NCBI GenBank assembly: GCA_021741075.1
Contig: JAIOYO010000011.1
Coordinates: 1-64,000, forward strand
Source: Flavobacteriales bacterium
Lineage (GTDB): Bacteria > Bacteroidota > Bacteroidia > UBA10329
Length of the DNA: 64,000 nt
Direction: 5' to 3'
Under the pieces are notes generated by a model that did no database searches, was not told the DNA's origin, and was given only the letters and a program-made list of their open reading frames with translations. The stretch's first letter is position 1, and every line of letters begins with the position of its first letter. Below are positions 25,099 to 33,720 of this stretch, one piece after another. Both the position numbers and the translations under genes were made by a program.

Positions 25099-26712
25099 AT
25101 GGATGAATTCGGAAGAAAAGCTGAGGGTGCAACTGTAGCTGACCTTGGCTTGAAAAACGTGGCTGCGGCTTATTGGAATTTGACGCCTGCCGAGCTTGTT
25201 GAAGAGACAATCATTAACGGAATGGGAGCGCTGACCGATACGGGCGCATTGGCGGTTGACACTGGAGAGTTCACCGGTAGGTCGCCAAAAGATCGTTTCA
25301 TTGTTTGTGATGAAAAGACGGAAAATGCGGTTGGTTGGGGTAACATTAACATCAAGTTTACGCCAGAGAAGTTTGACCATCTATACGAGAAGATTTGCAC
25401 CTATTTTCAAGGGAAAGAGGTGTATGTGCGCGATGCTTATGCCTGTGCAAGTGATAAGCACAGAATGAATATCCGAGTTGCGACTGAGCTTCCTTGGAGC
25501 AACTTGTTTGCAAACAATCTTTTCTTGCGTCCGACTGCTGAAGAGGTGGCCAATTTTGACCCAGAGTGGACAATTATTTGTGCTCCTGGTTTTCATGCTA
25601 ACCCGGCAACTGACGGAACTCGCCAGCACAATTTTGCCGTGCTGAACTTCACCAAAAAGATGATTTTGATTGGTGGAACGGCTTACACAGGTGAGATTAA
25701 AAAGGGTATTTTCTCTGTGTTAAACTTTGTGCTTCCACACGAAAGAAACGTGCTTTCGATGCACTGTTCGGCTAACGTTGGAAAGGATGGCGATACTGCT
25801 ATTTTCTTCGGTCTTTCTGGAACTGGAAAAACCACACTTTCTGCCGATCCGGAGAGAAAACTGATTGGTGACGATGAGCACGGTTGGGATGGTGATACCA
25901 TTTTCAACTTCGAAGGTGGTTGCTATGCGAAATGTATTGACCTGACGAGAGAAAAAGAGCCGCAAATCTTCGATGCTATCAAGTTTGGATCATTGGTGGA
26001 AAACATCAATTTCTACGAAGGAACAAGCACGGTCGATTACGAAAACATTGAAAAGACCGAAAACACACGTGCTGCTTATCCTATTCATCACATCGATAAC
26101 GTGATGAACCCATCTTACGGAAAGAACCCTAAGAACATTTTCCTTTTGACGGCAGATGCTTTTGGTATCCTCCCTCCTATCTCAAAGCTTACTCCCGGAC
26201 AGGCGATGTATTATTTCATCTCTGGTTACACGGCAAAAGTTGCTGGAACTGAGGTGGGCGTGACCGAACCACAACAGACCTTCTCTGCTGGTTTTGGAGA
26301 GGCTTTCTTGCCGCTTCCAGCCACTCGCTATGCGGAGTTGTTGGGCGAAAAATTGAAAGAACATAAGGTAAATGTTTGGTTGTTGAACACGGGTTGGTCT
26401 GGTGGTCCGTTTGGTGTTGGAAGCCGCATCAAACTAAAATATACGCGCGCTATGATTAGTGCTGCGCTGAACGGTGGGTTGGATAAAGCTGAATACAAGA
26501 CGGATAGCATTTTTGGATTGGCAATGCCAACAAGCATTCCAGATGTGCCGAACGAATTGCTGAGCCCTCGTGATACGTGGGCAGACAAAGCTGCATACGA
26601 TGTGAAAGCTGAGAAATTGGCTGCTTCGTTTGTGAAGAACTTTGAGCAATACGCTGATCTCGCAAACGAAGAAATCATGGCCGCTGCGCCAAAGGTTTCG
26701 CACCACGCGTAG
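25099..26712 (+). CDS. pckA: Phosphoenolpyruvate carboxykinase (ATP)
   Basis: Converts oxaloacetate and ATP to PEP, CO2 and ADP: the gateway to gluconeogenesis, and in many Bacteroidota also usable in the carboxylating direction. 537 aa, normal length. Visible features are the kinase-1a P-loop GLSGTGKTT (residues 238-246, Lys244), the kinase-2/metal region LIGDDEHGWD, the substrate-binding TGRSPKDRF and the C-terminal NTGWSGGPFGVGSRI. It has its own promoter box and a strong terminator (26771-26800). Confidence 0.97.
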   Translation: MDEFGRKAEGATVADLGLKNVAAAYWNLTPAELVEETIINGMGALTDTGALAVDTGEFTGRSPKDRFIVCDEKTENAVGWGNINIKFTPEKFDHLYEKICTYFQGKEVYVRDAYACASDKHRMNIRVATELPWSNLFANNLFLRPTAEEVANFDPEWTIICAPGFHANPATDGTRQHNFAVLNFTKKMILIGGTAYTGEIKKGIFSVLNFVLPHERNVLSMHCSANVGKDGDTAIFFGLSGTGKTTLSADPERKLIGDDEHGWDGDTIFNFEGGCYAKCIDLTREKEPQIFDAIKFGSLVENINFYEGTSTVDYENIEKTENTRAAYPIHHIDNVMNPSYGKNPKNIFLLTADAFGILPPISKLTPGQAMYYFISGYTAKVAGTEVGVTEPQQTFSAGFGEAFLPLPATRYAELLGEKLKEHKVNVWLLNTGWSGGPFGVGSRIKLKYTRAMISAALNGGLDKAEYKTDSIFGLAMPTSIPDVPNELLSPRDTWADKAAYDVKAEKLAASFVKNFEQYADLANEEIMAAAPKVSHHA

Positions 26713-26717
26713 AAGTA

Positions 26718-26739
26718 AGGGGTTGATGCATCAAGCCCT
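26718..26739. repeat. Near-perfect 22-bp dyad immediately after pckA
   Basis: AGGG-G-TTGATG followed by CATCAA-G-CCCT: an 11-bp inverted repeat without a spacer, broken only by one symmetric G/G mismatch. It lies 6 nt after the pckA stop and 31 nt before the terminator. A palindrome without a loop is more like a protein-binding site than a terminator. Confidence 0.5.
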
Positions 26740-26770
26740 AACGAGCACGAAACATCAAACTCATTATTTT

Positions 26771-26800
26771 AAAACCCTTCTCGGAAACGGGAAGGGTTTT
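26771..26800 (+). terminator. Rho-independent terminator of pckA
   Basis: AAAACCCTTC (26771-26780) pairs with GAAGGGTTTT (26791-26800). Within the loop CG-GAAA-CG can add two pairs capped by a GNRA-type tetraloop. A T-rich tail follows. Confidence 0.85.
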
Positions 26801-26858
26801 CTTATTTTCGGGCGGTTGGTTCCGAACAAAAACAATTCACTTTTTAGACTTTGAACAC

Positions 26859-27407
26859 ATGAAATACGTTTTATCTTTTTTCCTTTTAACAGCCATCTCC
26901 TTCCAATCTTTGGCAAAGGACGATTTCTCATTGACCGTGTATGAAACCTACGCTGACTATCAGAACAAGAGCGGAAAATCGCTTTATGAATTCATTGGAT
27001 ATGATTGGACGATGGGTTCGCTCCATCTTTTTTTCAGGGTGAAAAAGAAAGAGGAAAGCAAGGTGAAAGTGACAACGGTTTGGGGATTTACGATTGGTGA
27101 TCAACTTTACCGGGTGATGGATGGAAGACCGTATCGCGTTCTTATGCAAGGAAAAGTAGTTTATTGTGAGAATGGAGTTGCCCACCTGAACATGCTCATT
27201 GGTGATGAGAAGGAATCGGATGTGGAATTGGGCGGATACAGTTTTCTTTCGGAGAATCTGAATTCAGAGATTATTGAATTTCCATCAGCAAAGGCAGGCA
27301 AAGCATTCGGAGAAAATGCTGCCTTGAAACCTCTTTTCGAGTGTGTAGAGAAAGTGAAAAAGAATAAAACGGAGAAAATCAGAGAATGTGTAAAAGAGAA
27401 TATCTAA
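26859..27407 (+). CDS. Exported hypothetical protein, 182 aa
   Basis: Signal peptide (residues 1-19, ending SLAK), then a charged soluble domain of about 160 residues. Two Cys (in VYCENG and LFECVEK) plus a third near the C-terminus (IRECVKEN) could form disulfides. I do not recognise the family. It is transcribed alone after the pckA terminator and ends tail-to-tail with the subtilase gene, overlapping it by 4 nt. Confidence 0.75.
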   Translation: MKYVLSFFLLTAISFQSLAKDDFSLTVYETYADYQNKSGKSLYEFIGYDWTMGSLHLFFRVKKKEESKVKVTTVWGFTIGDQLYRVMDGRPYRVLMQGKVVYCENGVAHLNMLIGDEKESDVELGGYSFLSENLNSEIIEFPSAKAGKAFGENAALKPLFECVEKVKKNKTEKIRECVKENI

Positions 27408-29068
27408 TCTCTCAACTTCACCATTTTCTGATAAAACTTCCCAGAATCTGATTCTATTTGGAGCGTGTACAGGCCTTGCGTTAGCCCTTGCAATCCTGAA
27501 AACTCAAAGTTAAGTCCGCTAAAGTTTTCGGCTGTTTGCTGAATTCTTCTCACTTCCTGCCCCAAGCTGTTCACTAAACGAATAACCACATCCTGCCTTC
27601 CTGAAGCGTAGAACGTTCCCCTGATTTGGTCTGAGAACGGATTCGGATAAACCTGAAACAACTCGCTCCTATCCAAGTTCGTTGGACTTAGACCAGACAG
27701 AATAAGATTTGCTTTCGCAAAGTTCGGGATGCCATAACCGTATAAATGATCTGGAACTTTGAACTTATGGGCACTTGCTTCAATGGCATGAAACACGTCC
27801 ATGTTTGTTGCAGAGTCCAAGTTTGCTTGCCAAAGACAGGCCAACATTCCTGCCATGATTGGTCCGGCAAAGGAAGTCCCATTTCCAACCCCAAAAGTTC
27901 CCCCACTTCCAAGTATGGCTGCCGCTTGACCTTGTGCGCACACATTGGGTTTAATATCACCATCAGACGAAGGACCGATTGAACTGAAGTTGGCGATGTA
28001 GCCATTTGGAGTTACTGCACCAATTGCCAAAACGCTATCTCCATCGGCAGGAGCACCGATGTACTGCCACGCATTGTCTCCAGAATTACCAGCACTGTTC
28101 ACAACCAAAATTCCTTTGGATGCTGCAACATCTGCACCTATGGAACCACGAACGGTGTTTCCATCCATATCTGAATAGGAGAAATCATACTGCGAATTAT
28201 CGAAGGTTGTGTAGCCTAGCGAAGAGTTGATGATATCAGCGCCCGCACTATCTGCAAACTCGGTACCCGCAATCCAATAATCCAATTCAATGGGTAATTC
28301 GGTAGCTCCTTCTTCCGTTCTTATTAGGAGATAGCTTGCTTTTGGTGCGGTACCAATAAACTCTCCCGGAACGTTTGCCGCCATCGTTGACAATACGGAC
28401 ATGCCGTGCGGATTATCGCCATAAATGGAACCATCACGAGAAACGAAATCCCAGCCGCCCAAAATTCTGCCATCATTGCGAAGACTATCAAATGCTGGGA
28501 AAACATCTACAGATGGAAAACCAGCGTCCAAAACGGCAATCAACATGCCTTCCCCTTTGAAACCAAGATTGTGAAGTGAAACGCCACCCAACATATCAAT
28601 CTGATTAAAGGCGATTCCGTAATCGTTTTCCGAAAAACCGTTTGAAGCAACTGATTTCTCAGCTCCAACAAATTCGAACTTATCATGTGATTGCTGATTC
28701 TGTTCCTTCTTTCCTACTGGCTCCGTATTAAGCACGAACGGTAAGTTTTTAATTGCAACAAGCGTTGCAGAATCAGGCACTTGAACCGATATAGAGTTGA
28801 ACCATTTTGAATGGGTCAAATACTCCGAGCCTGTGTTCAAAACCGCTTGAATGTAAGTTGGATTAACAGGTAGATCGTTCTCTGATAGCTGAATATTCTG
28901 CCTCTCCCTCCTATCCAACGCCCGTTGAGATAGAAATTCTAAAGGCTGCGTAAGTTCGTAAGGCGTGTTGTCCTTATCTGTAAACTGAATCCAATGCTGC
29001 TTCTGAAATGATTGAGCAGAACACAATATTGGCATCAGTATAATGGCTATGAACCCCAACCATCTCAT
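27404..29068 (-). CDS. Subtilisin-like (S8) protease with T9SS sorting domain, 554 aa
   Basis: Signal peptide 1-19, a propeptide-like region (20-155), then a subtilase core with Asp181 (AVLDAGFP), His221 (NPHGMSVLS), oxyanion Asn328 (NSAGNSG) and Ser399 (NGTSFAGP). A type A sorting domain follows (from VYPNPFS near 470, ending YQKMVKLRD). It should act outside the cell or on its surface. Its ATG overlaps the stop of the lipoprotein gene upstream in ATGA (29065-29068), so the two are translationally coupled. Confidence 0.92.
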   Translation of the reverse strand: MRWLGFIAIILMPILCSAQSFQKQHWIQFTDKDNTPYELTQPLEFLSQRALDRRERQNIQLSENDLPVNPTYIQAVLNTGSEYLTHSKWFNSISVQVPDSATLVAIKNLPFVLNTEPVGKKEQNQQSHDKFEFVGAEKSVASNGFSENDYGIAFNQIDMLGGVSLHNLGFKGEGMLIAVLDAGFPSVDVFPAFDSLRNDGRILGGWDFVSRDGSIYGDNPHGMSVLSTMAANVPGEFIGTAPKASYLLIRTEEGATELPIELDYWIAGTEFADSAGADIINSSLGYTTFDNSQYDFSYSDMDGNTVRGSIGADVAASKGILVVNSAGNSGDNAWQYIGAPADGDSVLAIGAVTPNGYIANFSSIGPSSDGDIKPNVCAQGQAAAILGSGGTFGVGNGTSFAGPIMAGMLACLWQANLDSATNMDVFHAIEASAHKFKVPDHLYGYGIPNFAKANLILSGLSPTNLDRSELFQVYPNPFSDQIRGTFYASGRQDVVIRLVNSLGQEVRRIQQTAENFSGLNFEFSGLQGLTQGLYTLQIESDSGKFYQKMVKLRD

Positions 29069-29775
29069 TCCCCGAAATCGGTTATGACCATTTCATAAAC
29101 GAACCCAACTGTGTCTGCTCCCTGGATATTATACATTCTCAATTGCTTGTGAATGAGACCGACATTCTTGGCATAAACCTCTTGGGCAAAAATATCTAAA
29201 CCAACTAGAGCAGGTCTATTCAACTGAACAACTGTTACCGTAGAATCGAAAGTCAACCCATTTATCGCATACGGTTCGTTGACATTTTGATATTCGTATT
29301 CCCACACTTCTGGTACTGTATTTTGAAGATACAACTCCTGCAAACTCAATAGCGTATTCTTGCTATTTCCATCCCATTTCTTACCGTCCTTTAGAGGAAA
29401 ATTATGTTTGACAAAAACGATGTTTTCTTCGTTCTGTTCAGCAATTTTTTCAGTCCTCACCCGATACCAAACATCTTTGATTTTCCAATCAGAAAAAGGA
29501 GACAATCTAGAATAACGCTCGACCCGCGTTGCAGGCCTTCCCTCTTCGTCCGTAAATGGCGATTCGCTCAAATCACGGAGGAAATAATGCGCTTCGGCAA
29601 AGCCCAACTGCCCTGCCTCATCATCTTGCCAAACAGAATCGACCTTGTATTCTATAAAACGTCCGATCTCAGTTGGGAAGTACTCATATCCGATGAAAGG
29701 CAGGTCAGCATCCTCACGATAGCATCCGCTAAGTAGCGAACAGACAATACCAACTAACAGAACCTTGTTTTTCAA
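29065..29775 (-). CDS. Hypothetical lipoprotein coupled to the subtilase, 236 aa
   Basis: Lipoprotein signal with lipobox LLSGC (Cys18), then about 215 residues rich in beta-strand-like, aromatic sequence with no recognised domain. The 4-nt overlap with the downstream protease gene suggests joint function or co-regulation (inference). It starts 43 nt after mnmA ends on the same strand, so it may belong to the mnmD-to-subtilase run. Confidence 0.75.
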   Translation of the reverse strand: MKNKVLLVGIVCSLLSGCYREDADLPFIGYEYFPTEIGRFIEYKVDSVWQDDEAGQLGFAEAHYFLRDLSESPFTDEEGRPATRVERYSRLSPFSDWKIKDVWYRVRTEKIAEQNEENIVFVKHNFPLKDGKKWDGNSKNTLLSLQELYLQNTVPEVWEYEYQNVNEPYAINGLTFDSTVTVVQLNRPALVGLDIFAQEVYAKNVGLIHKQLRMYNIQGADTVGFVYEMVITDFGE

Positions 29776-29818
29776 ATCGTGTGTTTCTGGTCTCTAATTT
29801 CGGATTTACAATTTGATT

Positions 29819-30910
29819 CTAGTGGTCTTTCTTGATGAATCCACCACCAAGCACATCATCGCCTTCATAAAATACGGCTGATTGACCTGGCGCAATAGCA
29901 CTTACCTCTTCGTAAAAATGGACGTTCATTTCGGTTCCGCGTTGCTCCAAACGCGCCATGCTCCCAGCATGTTTGTAACGCACTTTTACCAATGCTTCCA
30001 TTGAATCGGGAAGGCTTGCGTATTTCTGAAGATTGAGACCACGAACACTCATGTGTGTCTTCAATAAATCTGCCTCTACACCCAACGTAACAGTGTTTGT
30101 ATCTGGATGAATACCAGTAACATACATTGGCTCACCCAAAGCAATCTCCAAGCCCTTGCGTTGACCTATGGTGTAGAATGGATAACCGCGATGCTTACCA
30201 AGTATCTTACCTTCCTTATCTACAAAAAGGCCGCCATCAACCTCTTCCTCCAGACCTTTTACTCTACGCTTCAGAAAACCACGATAATCGTTATCAGGAA
30301 TAAAGCATATCTCATAGCTCTCGCTCTTTTTGGCAATGGCTTCATAACCGCTGTCCAATGCAACATGACGAATATCCTTCTTGTGCATTTTCCCCAATGG
30401 AAATATGGTACGAGCCAAGTTCTCTTGACTCAAGCCCCACAACACATACGATTGATCTTTTGATTGATCTACTCCTTTAGACACAACGTAACGTCCATTT
30501 TCCTCACGAACCTGAGCGTAATGTCCAGTTGCAATGAATTCACAACCAAGTTGATCAGCTCGCTTTAAAAGCGCGTCCCATTTAATGTGCGTATTGCAAA
30601 GCACGCAAGGATTTGGCGTTCTTCCGGCAATGTATTCATCCACAAAATTGTCGATGATGTAATCTCCAAACTCCTCACGAATATCAATAATGATGTGCGG
30701 GAATCCGAAGTCAACAGCCATTTGTCGTGCATCGTTGATGTCGTCCAAACTGCAGCAGCCAGTGGTTTTTGTATTGCCGCCAGCGGAAGCGTAATCCCAA
30801 GTTTTCATGGTTACTCCAACTACCTCATAACCTTCCTTATGTAGCATCATGGCCACGACCGAACTGTCGAGACCACCACTCATCGCCACTAAAACTTTTC
30901 CTTTACTCAT
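29819..30910 (-). CDS. mnmA: tRNA-specific 2-thiouridylase MnmA
   Basis: Thiolates the 2-position of wobble U34 in tRNA-Lys, -Glu and -Gln. The PP-loop SGGLDSS (11-17) binds ATP. The catalytic cysteines are Cys105 (NPCVLCN) and Cys202 (YEICFIPD). About 363 aa, normal length. I chose the ATG at 30910, which begins MSKGKVLVAMSGGLDSS, over a TTG at 30931. Its start overlaps the end of the MORN-like gene by 8 nt. mnmD, acting on the same nucleotide, is one gene further upstream on this strand. Confidence 0.95.
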   Translation of the reverse strand: MSKGKVLVAMSGGLDSSVVAMMLHKEGYEVVGVTMKTWDYASAGGNTKTTGCCSLDDINDARQMAVDFGFPHIIIDIREEFGDYIIDNFVDEYIAGRTPNPCVLCNTHIKWDALLKRADQLGCEFIATGHYAQVREENGRYVVSKGVDQSKDQSYVLWGLSQENLARTIFPLGKMHKKDIRHVALDSGYEAIAKKSESYEICFIPDNDYRGFLKRRVKGLEEEVDGGLFVDKEGKILGKHRGYPFYTIGQRKGLEIALGEPMYVTGIHPDTNTVTLGVEADLLKTHMSVRGLNLQKYASLPDSMEALVKVRYKHAGSMARLEQRGTEMNVHFYEEVSAIAPGQSAVFYEGDDVLGGGFIKKDH

Positions 30911-31928
30911 TGCCTTTTGGCTCCCAATCAATTGTACTTATCAGCGTTCCGTTCTCCCATACTTCGACACGCTCCGTGCTGCCATCTTCCTTAAAATAAG
31001 TCACTTTTCCATTAAGCTGGTCTTCATGATACCAGCCTTTCATTTTAACCTGCGTACCTACCAATTGTTGCGTAATCTCGTCTGGCCCGCCCATTTTACC
31101 TGGCGTTTCTACGTAGGTCCATTCTCCTTTGTTAAAGAATTCCTGAAACTCACCTTCCTTCTTGCCTTTCTTGTAATTGTAAGTACTTTTCGGAATCTCT
31201 TTGTCATAATACTCGGTGAACTCACCGTTCTCATATTTCGTGGTTTTTAGCACTCCATTGTTGTAAACCTGTTGGGTATAAACTGAACCGTTTTCGTTGA
31301 AATTCAGCCACGTTCCAATTCTGATTCCCAGAACATAGGTTCCTTGCACTTTCCGTTTGCCATCTTCTCTATACATAACGAATTTTCCATCAAGGTTACC
31401 TTTCACATAACTGGCTTCAACCCACGGTTTTCCATTGTCAAAAAACTTCTGCCAAACACCATCCTTCATACCATAACTGAAGTTGGTTTCTTCTCCTAAT
31501 TGCTTGTTTTCGTAATATGTTTTCTGCGCGCCATGAAGCGTACCTAAAATGTAGGTCTCTTCCAATACAAGTTGTTCATTCTCATTGAAATACTGCCACA
31601 AACTGTCCTTTTTCTGTTCTCGAAAAATACCTTTGGCCTTTATTTTTCCGTTCGGATGATAGACGTGGTTTGCCACCTGCCCATTACCAATGTGATTATT
31701 GGTTGCCTGCAATTTGCCCGTTTCGTAGTAATACTGAAACAATCCATAAGGTTTATCATCCTTGAACTGGCCTTCATATCGTACACGTTCATTACTGTAC
31801 AGTTTCTTCCACTTTCCTTGCTTTAATCCGTTGGCATCTGTTTGGTTCAAATCTTGCGAAAACGACAGTGCAGAAAAAGTGAAAAGCAAGATGGCTGAAA
31901 GAGAAATTATTCGCAATTGTAGATTCAT
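30903..31928 (-). CDS. Exported MORN-repeat / YwqK-like protein, about 341 aa
   Basis: Signal peptide (LQLRIISLSAILLFTFSAL, cleavage near FSQ), then a long array of roughly 23-residue repeats of the form G-x-W-x-x-Y/F-x-x-NG-x-x-x-x-x-x-x-Y-x-x-G, e.g. GLFQYYYETGKLQA, SLWQYFNENEQLVLEE and GVWQKFFDNGKPWVEAS. This is the MORN-variant, YwqK antitoxin-like repeat common in Bacteroidota exported proteins; the function is unknown. The start at 31928 is supported by a -7 box 8 nt upstream and by the signal peptide. Its last codons overlap the mnmA start. Confidence 0.85.
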   Translation of the reverse strand: MNLQLRIISLSAILLFTFSALSFSQDLNQTDANGLKQGKWKKLYSNERVRYEGQFKDDKPYGLFQYYYETGKLQATNNHIGNGQVANHVYHPNGKIKAKGIFREQKKDSLWQYFNENEQLVLEETYILGTLHGAQKTYYENKQLGEETNFSYGMKDGVWQKFFDNGKPWVEASYVKGNLDGKFVMYREDGKRKVQGTYVLGIRIGTWLNFNENGSVYTQQVYNNGVLKTTKYENGEFTEYYDKEIPKSTYNYKKGKKEGEFQEFFNKGEWTYVETPGKMGGPDEITQQLVGTQVKMKGWYHEDQLNGKVTYFKEDGSTERVEVWENGTLISTIDWEPKGNE

Positions 31929-31936
31929 AGGTTGTG

Positions 31937-31944
31937 CAAAGATA
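31937..31944 (-). promoter_or_regulatory. -7 box of the MORN-like/mnmA pair
   Basis: The minus strand reads TATCTTTG (perfect TAnnTTTG), 8 nt from the ATG at 31928. It allows the MORN-like gene and mnmA to be expressed independently of mnmD. Confidence 0.5.
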
Positions 31945-31982
31945 CAGTTGGGGTTTGCCATGACAAACCATTACAAACTAAG

Positions 31983-32660
31983 TTATAACGGTCTATTTGC
32001 CACAATCATTTCACGTTTTCCAGGCGGGCCGGGAACTTTGGTTACTTCAAATCCTGCGCCAAGCATGTTTCTGCGCACATATCCTTTACAGCAATAGGTG
32101 GTTAGTATCCCGTTTGGACTCATCCAAGAGTATAGTTTTTCAAAGACTTCTTGGGTCCAAAGTTCGGGCTGAGTTTCTGGTTCAAACGCATCATAATATA
32201 TAAGGTCGAACTTCCATTCTGGTTTAAAATCTAAGAGCGACATGTGGTGTTTAGTGATGGAGAAATTTGAGTTAGCGGAAACCTCCGTGTTCCAATAAGC
32301 GCCATGAAATGAATCAAATAACCTTCGACTCTCAGCAAGCTCTTCTGGTAATTGATATTCCATCCAAACAGATTCTGGCAACGGAAAAAGCTCGAGCGCA
32401 TGGTAGTTTATTCTGATGCTTCGTTCGGCAGCAATGATGGATGTGAGTAGTGCATTCAACCCAGTTCCAAAGCCCATTTCCAGAATAGTGATTTCTGTCA
32501 TACCACTTTCAACCACCTTTTCTAAACCTTTAGCGATAAAAACGTGTTGAGACTCCGTGAGCGCACCATGTCGAGAATGATAGGTAGAACCCAACTCTTC
32601 GTTGAGTATGGTTTGAGAACCATCTTTAGTAGTAACGATTTTTAGTAGAGACTCGCTCAT
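31983..32660 (-). CDS. mnmD: tRNA U34 methyltransferase MnmD-like
   Basis: A SAM-dependent methyltransferase of the MnmD/MnmC N-domain family, which methylates aminomethyl-uridine at the tRNA wobble position. Visible features are the SAM motif ILEMGFGTGLNALLT, the acidic ALELFPLP, and the family signature YYDAFEPETQPELWTQEVF with GILTTYCCKGYVRR near the C-terminus. 225 aa with no FAD domain, as in stand-alone MnmD. The divergent thioredoxin gene starts only 28 nt away. Confidence 0.88.
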   Translation of the reverse strand: MSESLLKIVTTKDGSQTILNEELGSTYHSRHGALTESQHVFIAKGLEKVVESGMTEITILEMGFGTGLNALLTSIIAAERSIRINYHALELFPLPESVWMEYQLPEELAESRRLFDSFHGAYWNTEVSANSNFSITKHHMSLLDFKPEWKFDLIYYDAFEPETQPELWTQEVFEKLYSWMSPNGILTTYCCKGYVRRNMLGAGFEVTKVPGPPGKREMIVANRPL

Positions 32661-32688
32661 TTTACATAAGACAAAAAAGAAAACAGAT

Positions 32689-33297
32689 ATGATTACGAAG
32701 GAACAATTTGAAAGCGGTTATACCTACGAGGAATACAGGAAGTTGGTAGACGATAAGTTTGCGCAAGGACTAACCACCGGTTCATCGGAAGACCCAACAT
32801 ACTTAGAACACACCAAAATGAATGTGCACCGAATGAATCGATGGGACAAAACCATCGAACTGAGTGCTGCCATAGAGAAGCAGTTGAAAGAGTTGCCTTG
32901 TGCAATAAACTGGTTGGTATTGGCAGAAGGTTGGTGTGGCGATGCGTCTCAGAATGTTCCGTTCTTAAACAAAATGGCCGAAGCTTCTCCCAACATTAAC
33001 CTTCGGATTCTGCTGCGAGATGAACATTTAGATATTATGGACCAATATCTTACCAATGGCGGTAGAGCCATTCCAAAATTAATTGCGCTTGATGCCGACA
33101 TGAACGAAATTGGCCAATGGGGCCCCAGACCAGCCGAGATTCAGGACATGGTTCGTGTTGGAAAACATGAAAAAGGAATGAATTCTGAGGAAATCGGAAT
33201 TATGGTACAGAAATGGTACGCAAAGGATAAGGGAGCTAGCATTGAACAAGAAATGATGACCATTATTGCCCAAATGAATTGCGTTTTAGACCAATGA
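32689..33297 (+). CDS. Thioredoxin-family protein, 202 aa
   Basis: A cytoplasmic thioredoxin-fold protein of the group with a WCGDA motif (LAEGWCGDASQNVP, about residues 79-92): a single active Cys followed by Gly-Asp, where classical thioredoxins have WCGPC. The cis-proline is in GGRAIPKLIALD. Family members are usually annotated simply as thioredoxin family protein; the role may be a monothiol reductase or bacilliredoxin-like. No signal peptide. It is divergent from mnmD with a 28-nt gap. Confidence 0.85.
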   Translation: MITKEQFESGYTYEEYRKLVDDKFAQGLTTGSSEDPTYLEHTKMNVHRMNRWDKTIELSAAIEKQLKELPCAINWLVLAEGWCGDASQNVPFLNKMAEASPNINLRILLRDEHLDIMDQYLTNGGRAIPKLIALDADMNEIGQWGPRPAEIQDMVRVGKHEKGMNSEEIGIMVQKWYAKDKGASIEQEMMTIIAQMNCVLDQ

Positions 33298-33360
33298 CTT
33301 AACCTTTATTAACTAAACGCGTATATTTAGTCACCAATTGCAACTATACATTAGCTGCCC

Positions 33361-33717
33361 ATGAAACGAACTATACTATTCTTGCTTCTTGCTTTCTTGT
33401 TTGTACAAGGCGTTGCAGTTGCCAACAATGGCAACGAAATCGTGGTGGGAGGAGAAAAAAATTCACTTCCTACTTGGGATGCGAAGATTTATCCAAACCC
33501 GAACAACGGTGTTTTCAGTTTGATGATAACAGGAAGCTCTGCTGCCTTCGAAGTATTCGTATTCAATATCCTTGGAGAAAAGGTATTTGAAATGGAGATT
33601 CTTGGCGATCACGGTGCTAAAATTGACCTCTCAAGACTTGAAAAGGGACTTTATTTGGTTCAAATCATTGATAAGAACCGAAGTGAGGTTCTAACTAGAA
33701 GAATGAACCTCGAGTAA
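33361..33717 (+). CDS. Mini T9SS cargo: signal peptide plus sorting domain, 118 aa
   Basis: Signal peptide (1-21, ending VAVAN), a linker of about 20 residues, then a complete type A sorting domain from AKIYPNPNNGVFSL to the end (VQIIDKNRSEVLTRRMNLE). There is no room for a passenger domain. It ends 3 nt before the convergent DnaJ-domain gene. It may serve as a soluble sorting-domain peptide, a competitor or regulator of T9SS export, or be a relic of a larger cargo. A broken gene of the same design is at 4091-4425. Confidence 0.8.
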   Translation: MKRTILFLLLAFLFVQGVAVANNGNEIVVGGEKNSLPTWDAKIYPNPNNGVFSLMITGSSAAFEVFVFNILGEKVFEMEILGDHGAKIDLSRLEKGLYLVQIIDKNRSEVLTRRMNLE

Positions 33718-33720
33718 TTC

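Noticed and set aside
32661..32688. Divergent promoter for mnmD and the thioredoxin gene
   Set aside because: In 28 nt no TAnnTTTG box is present on either strand; promoters may lie inside the opposite genes.
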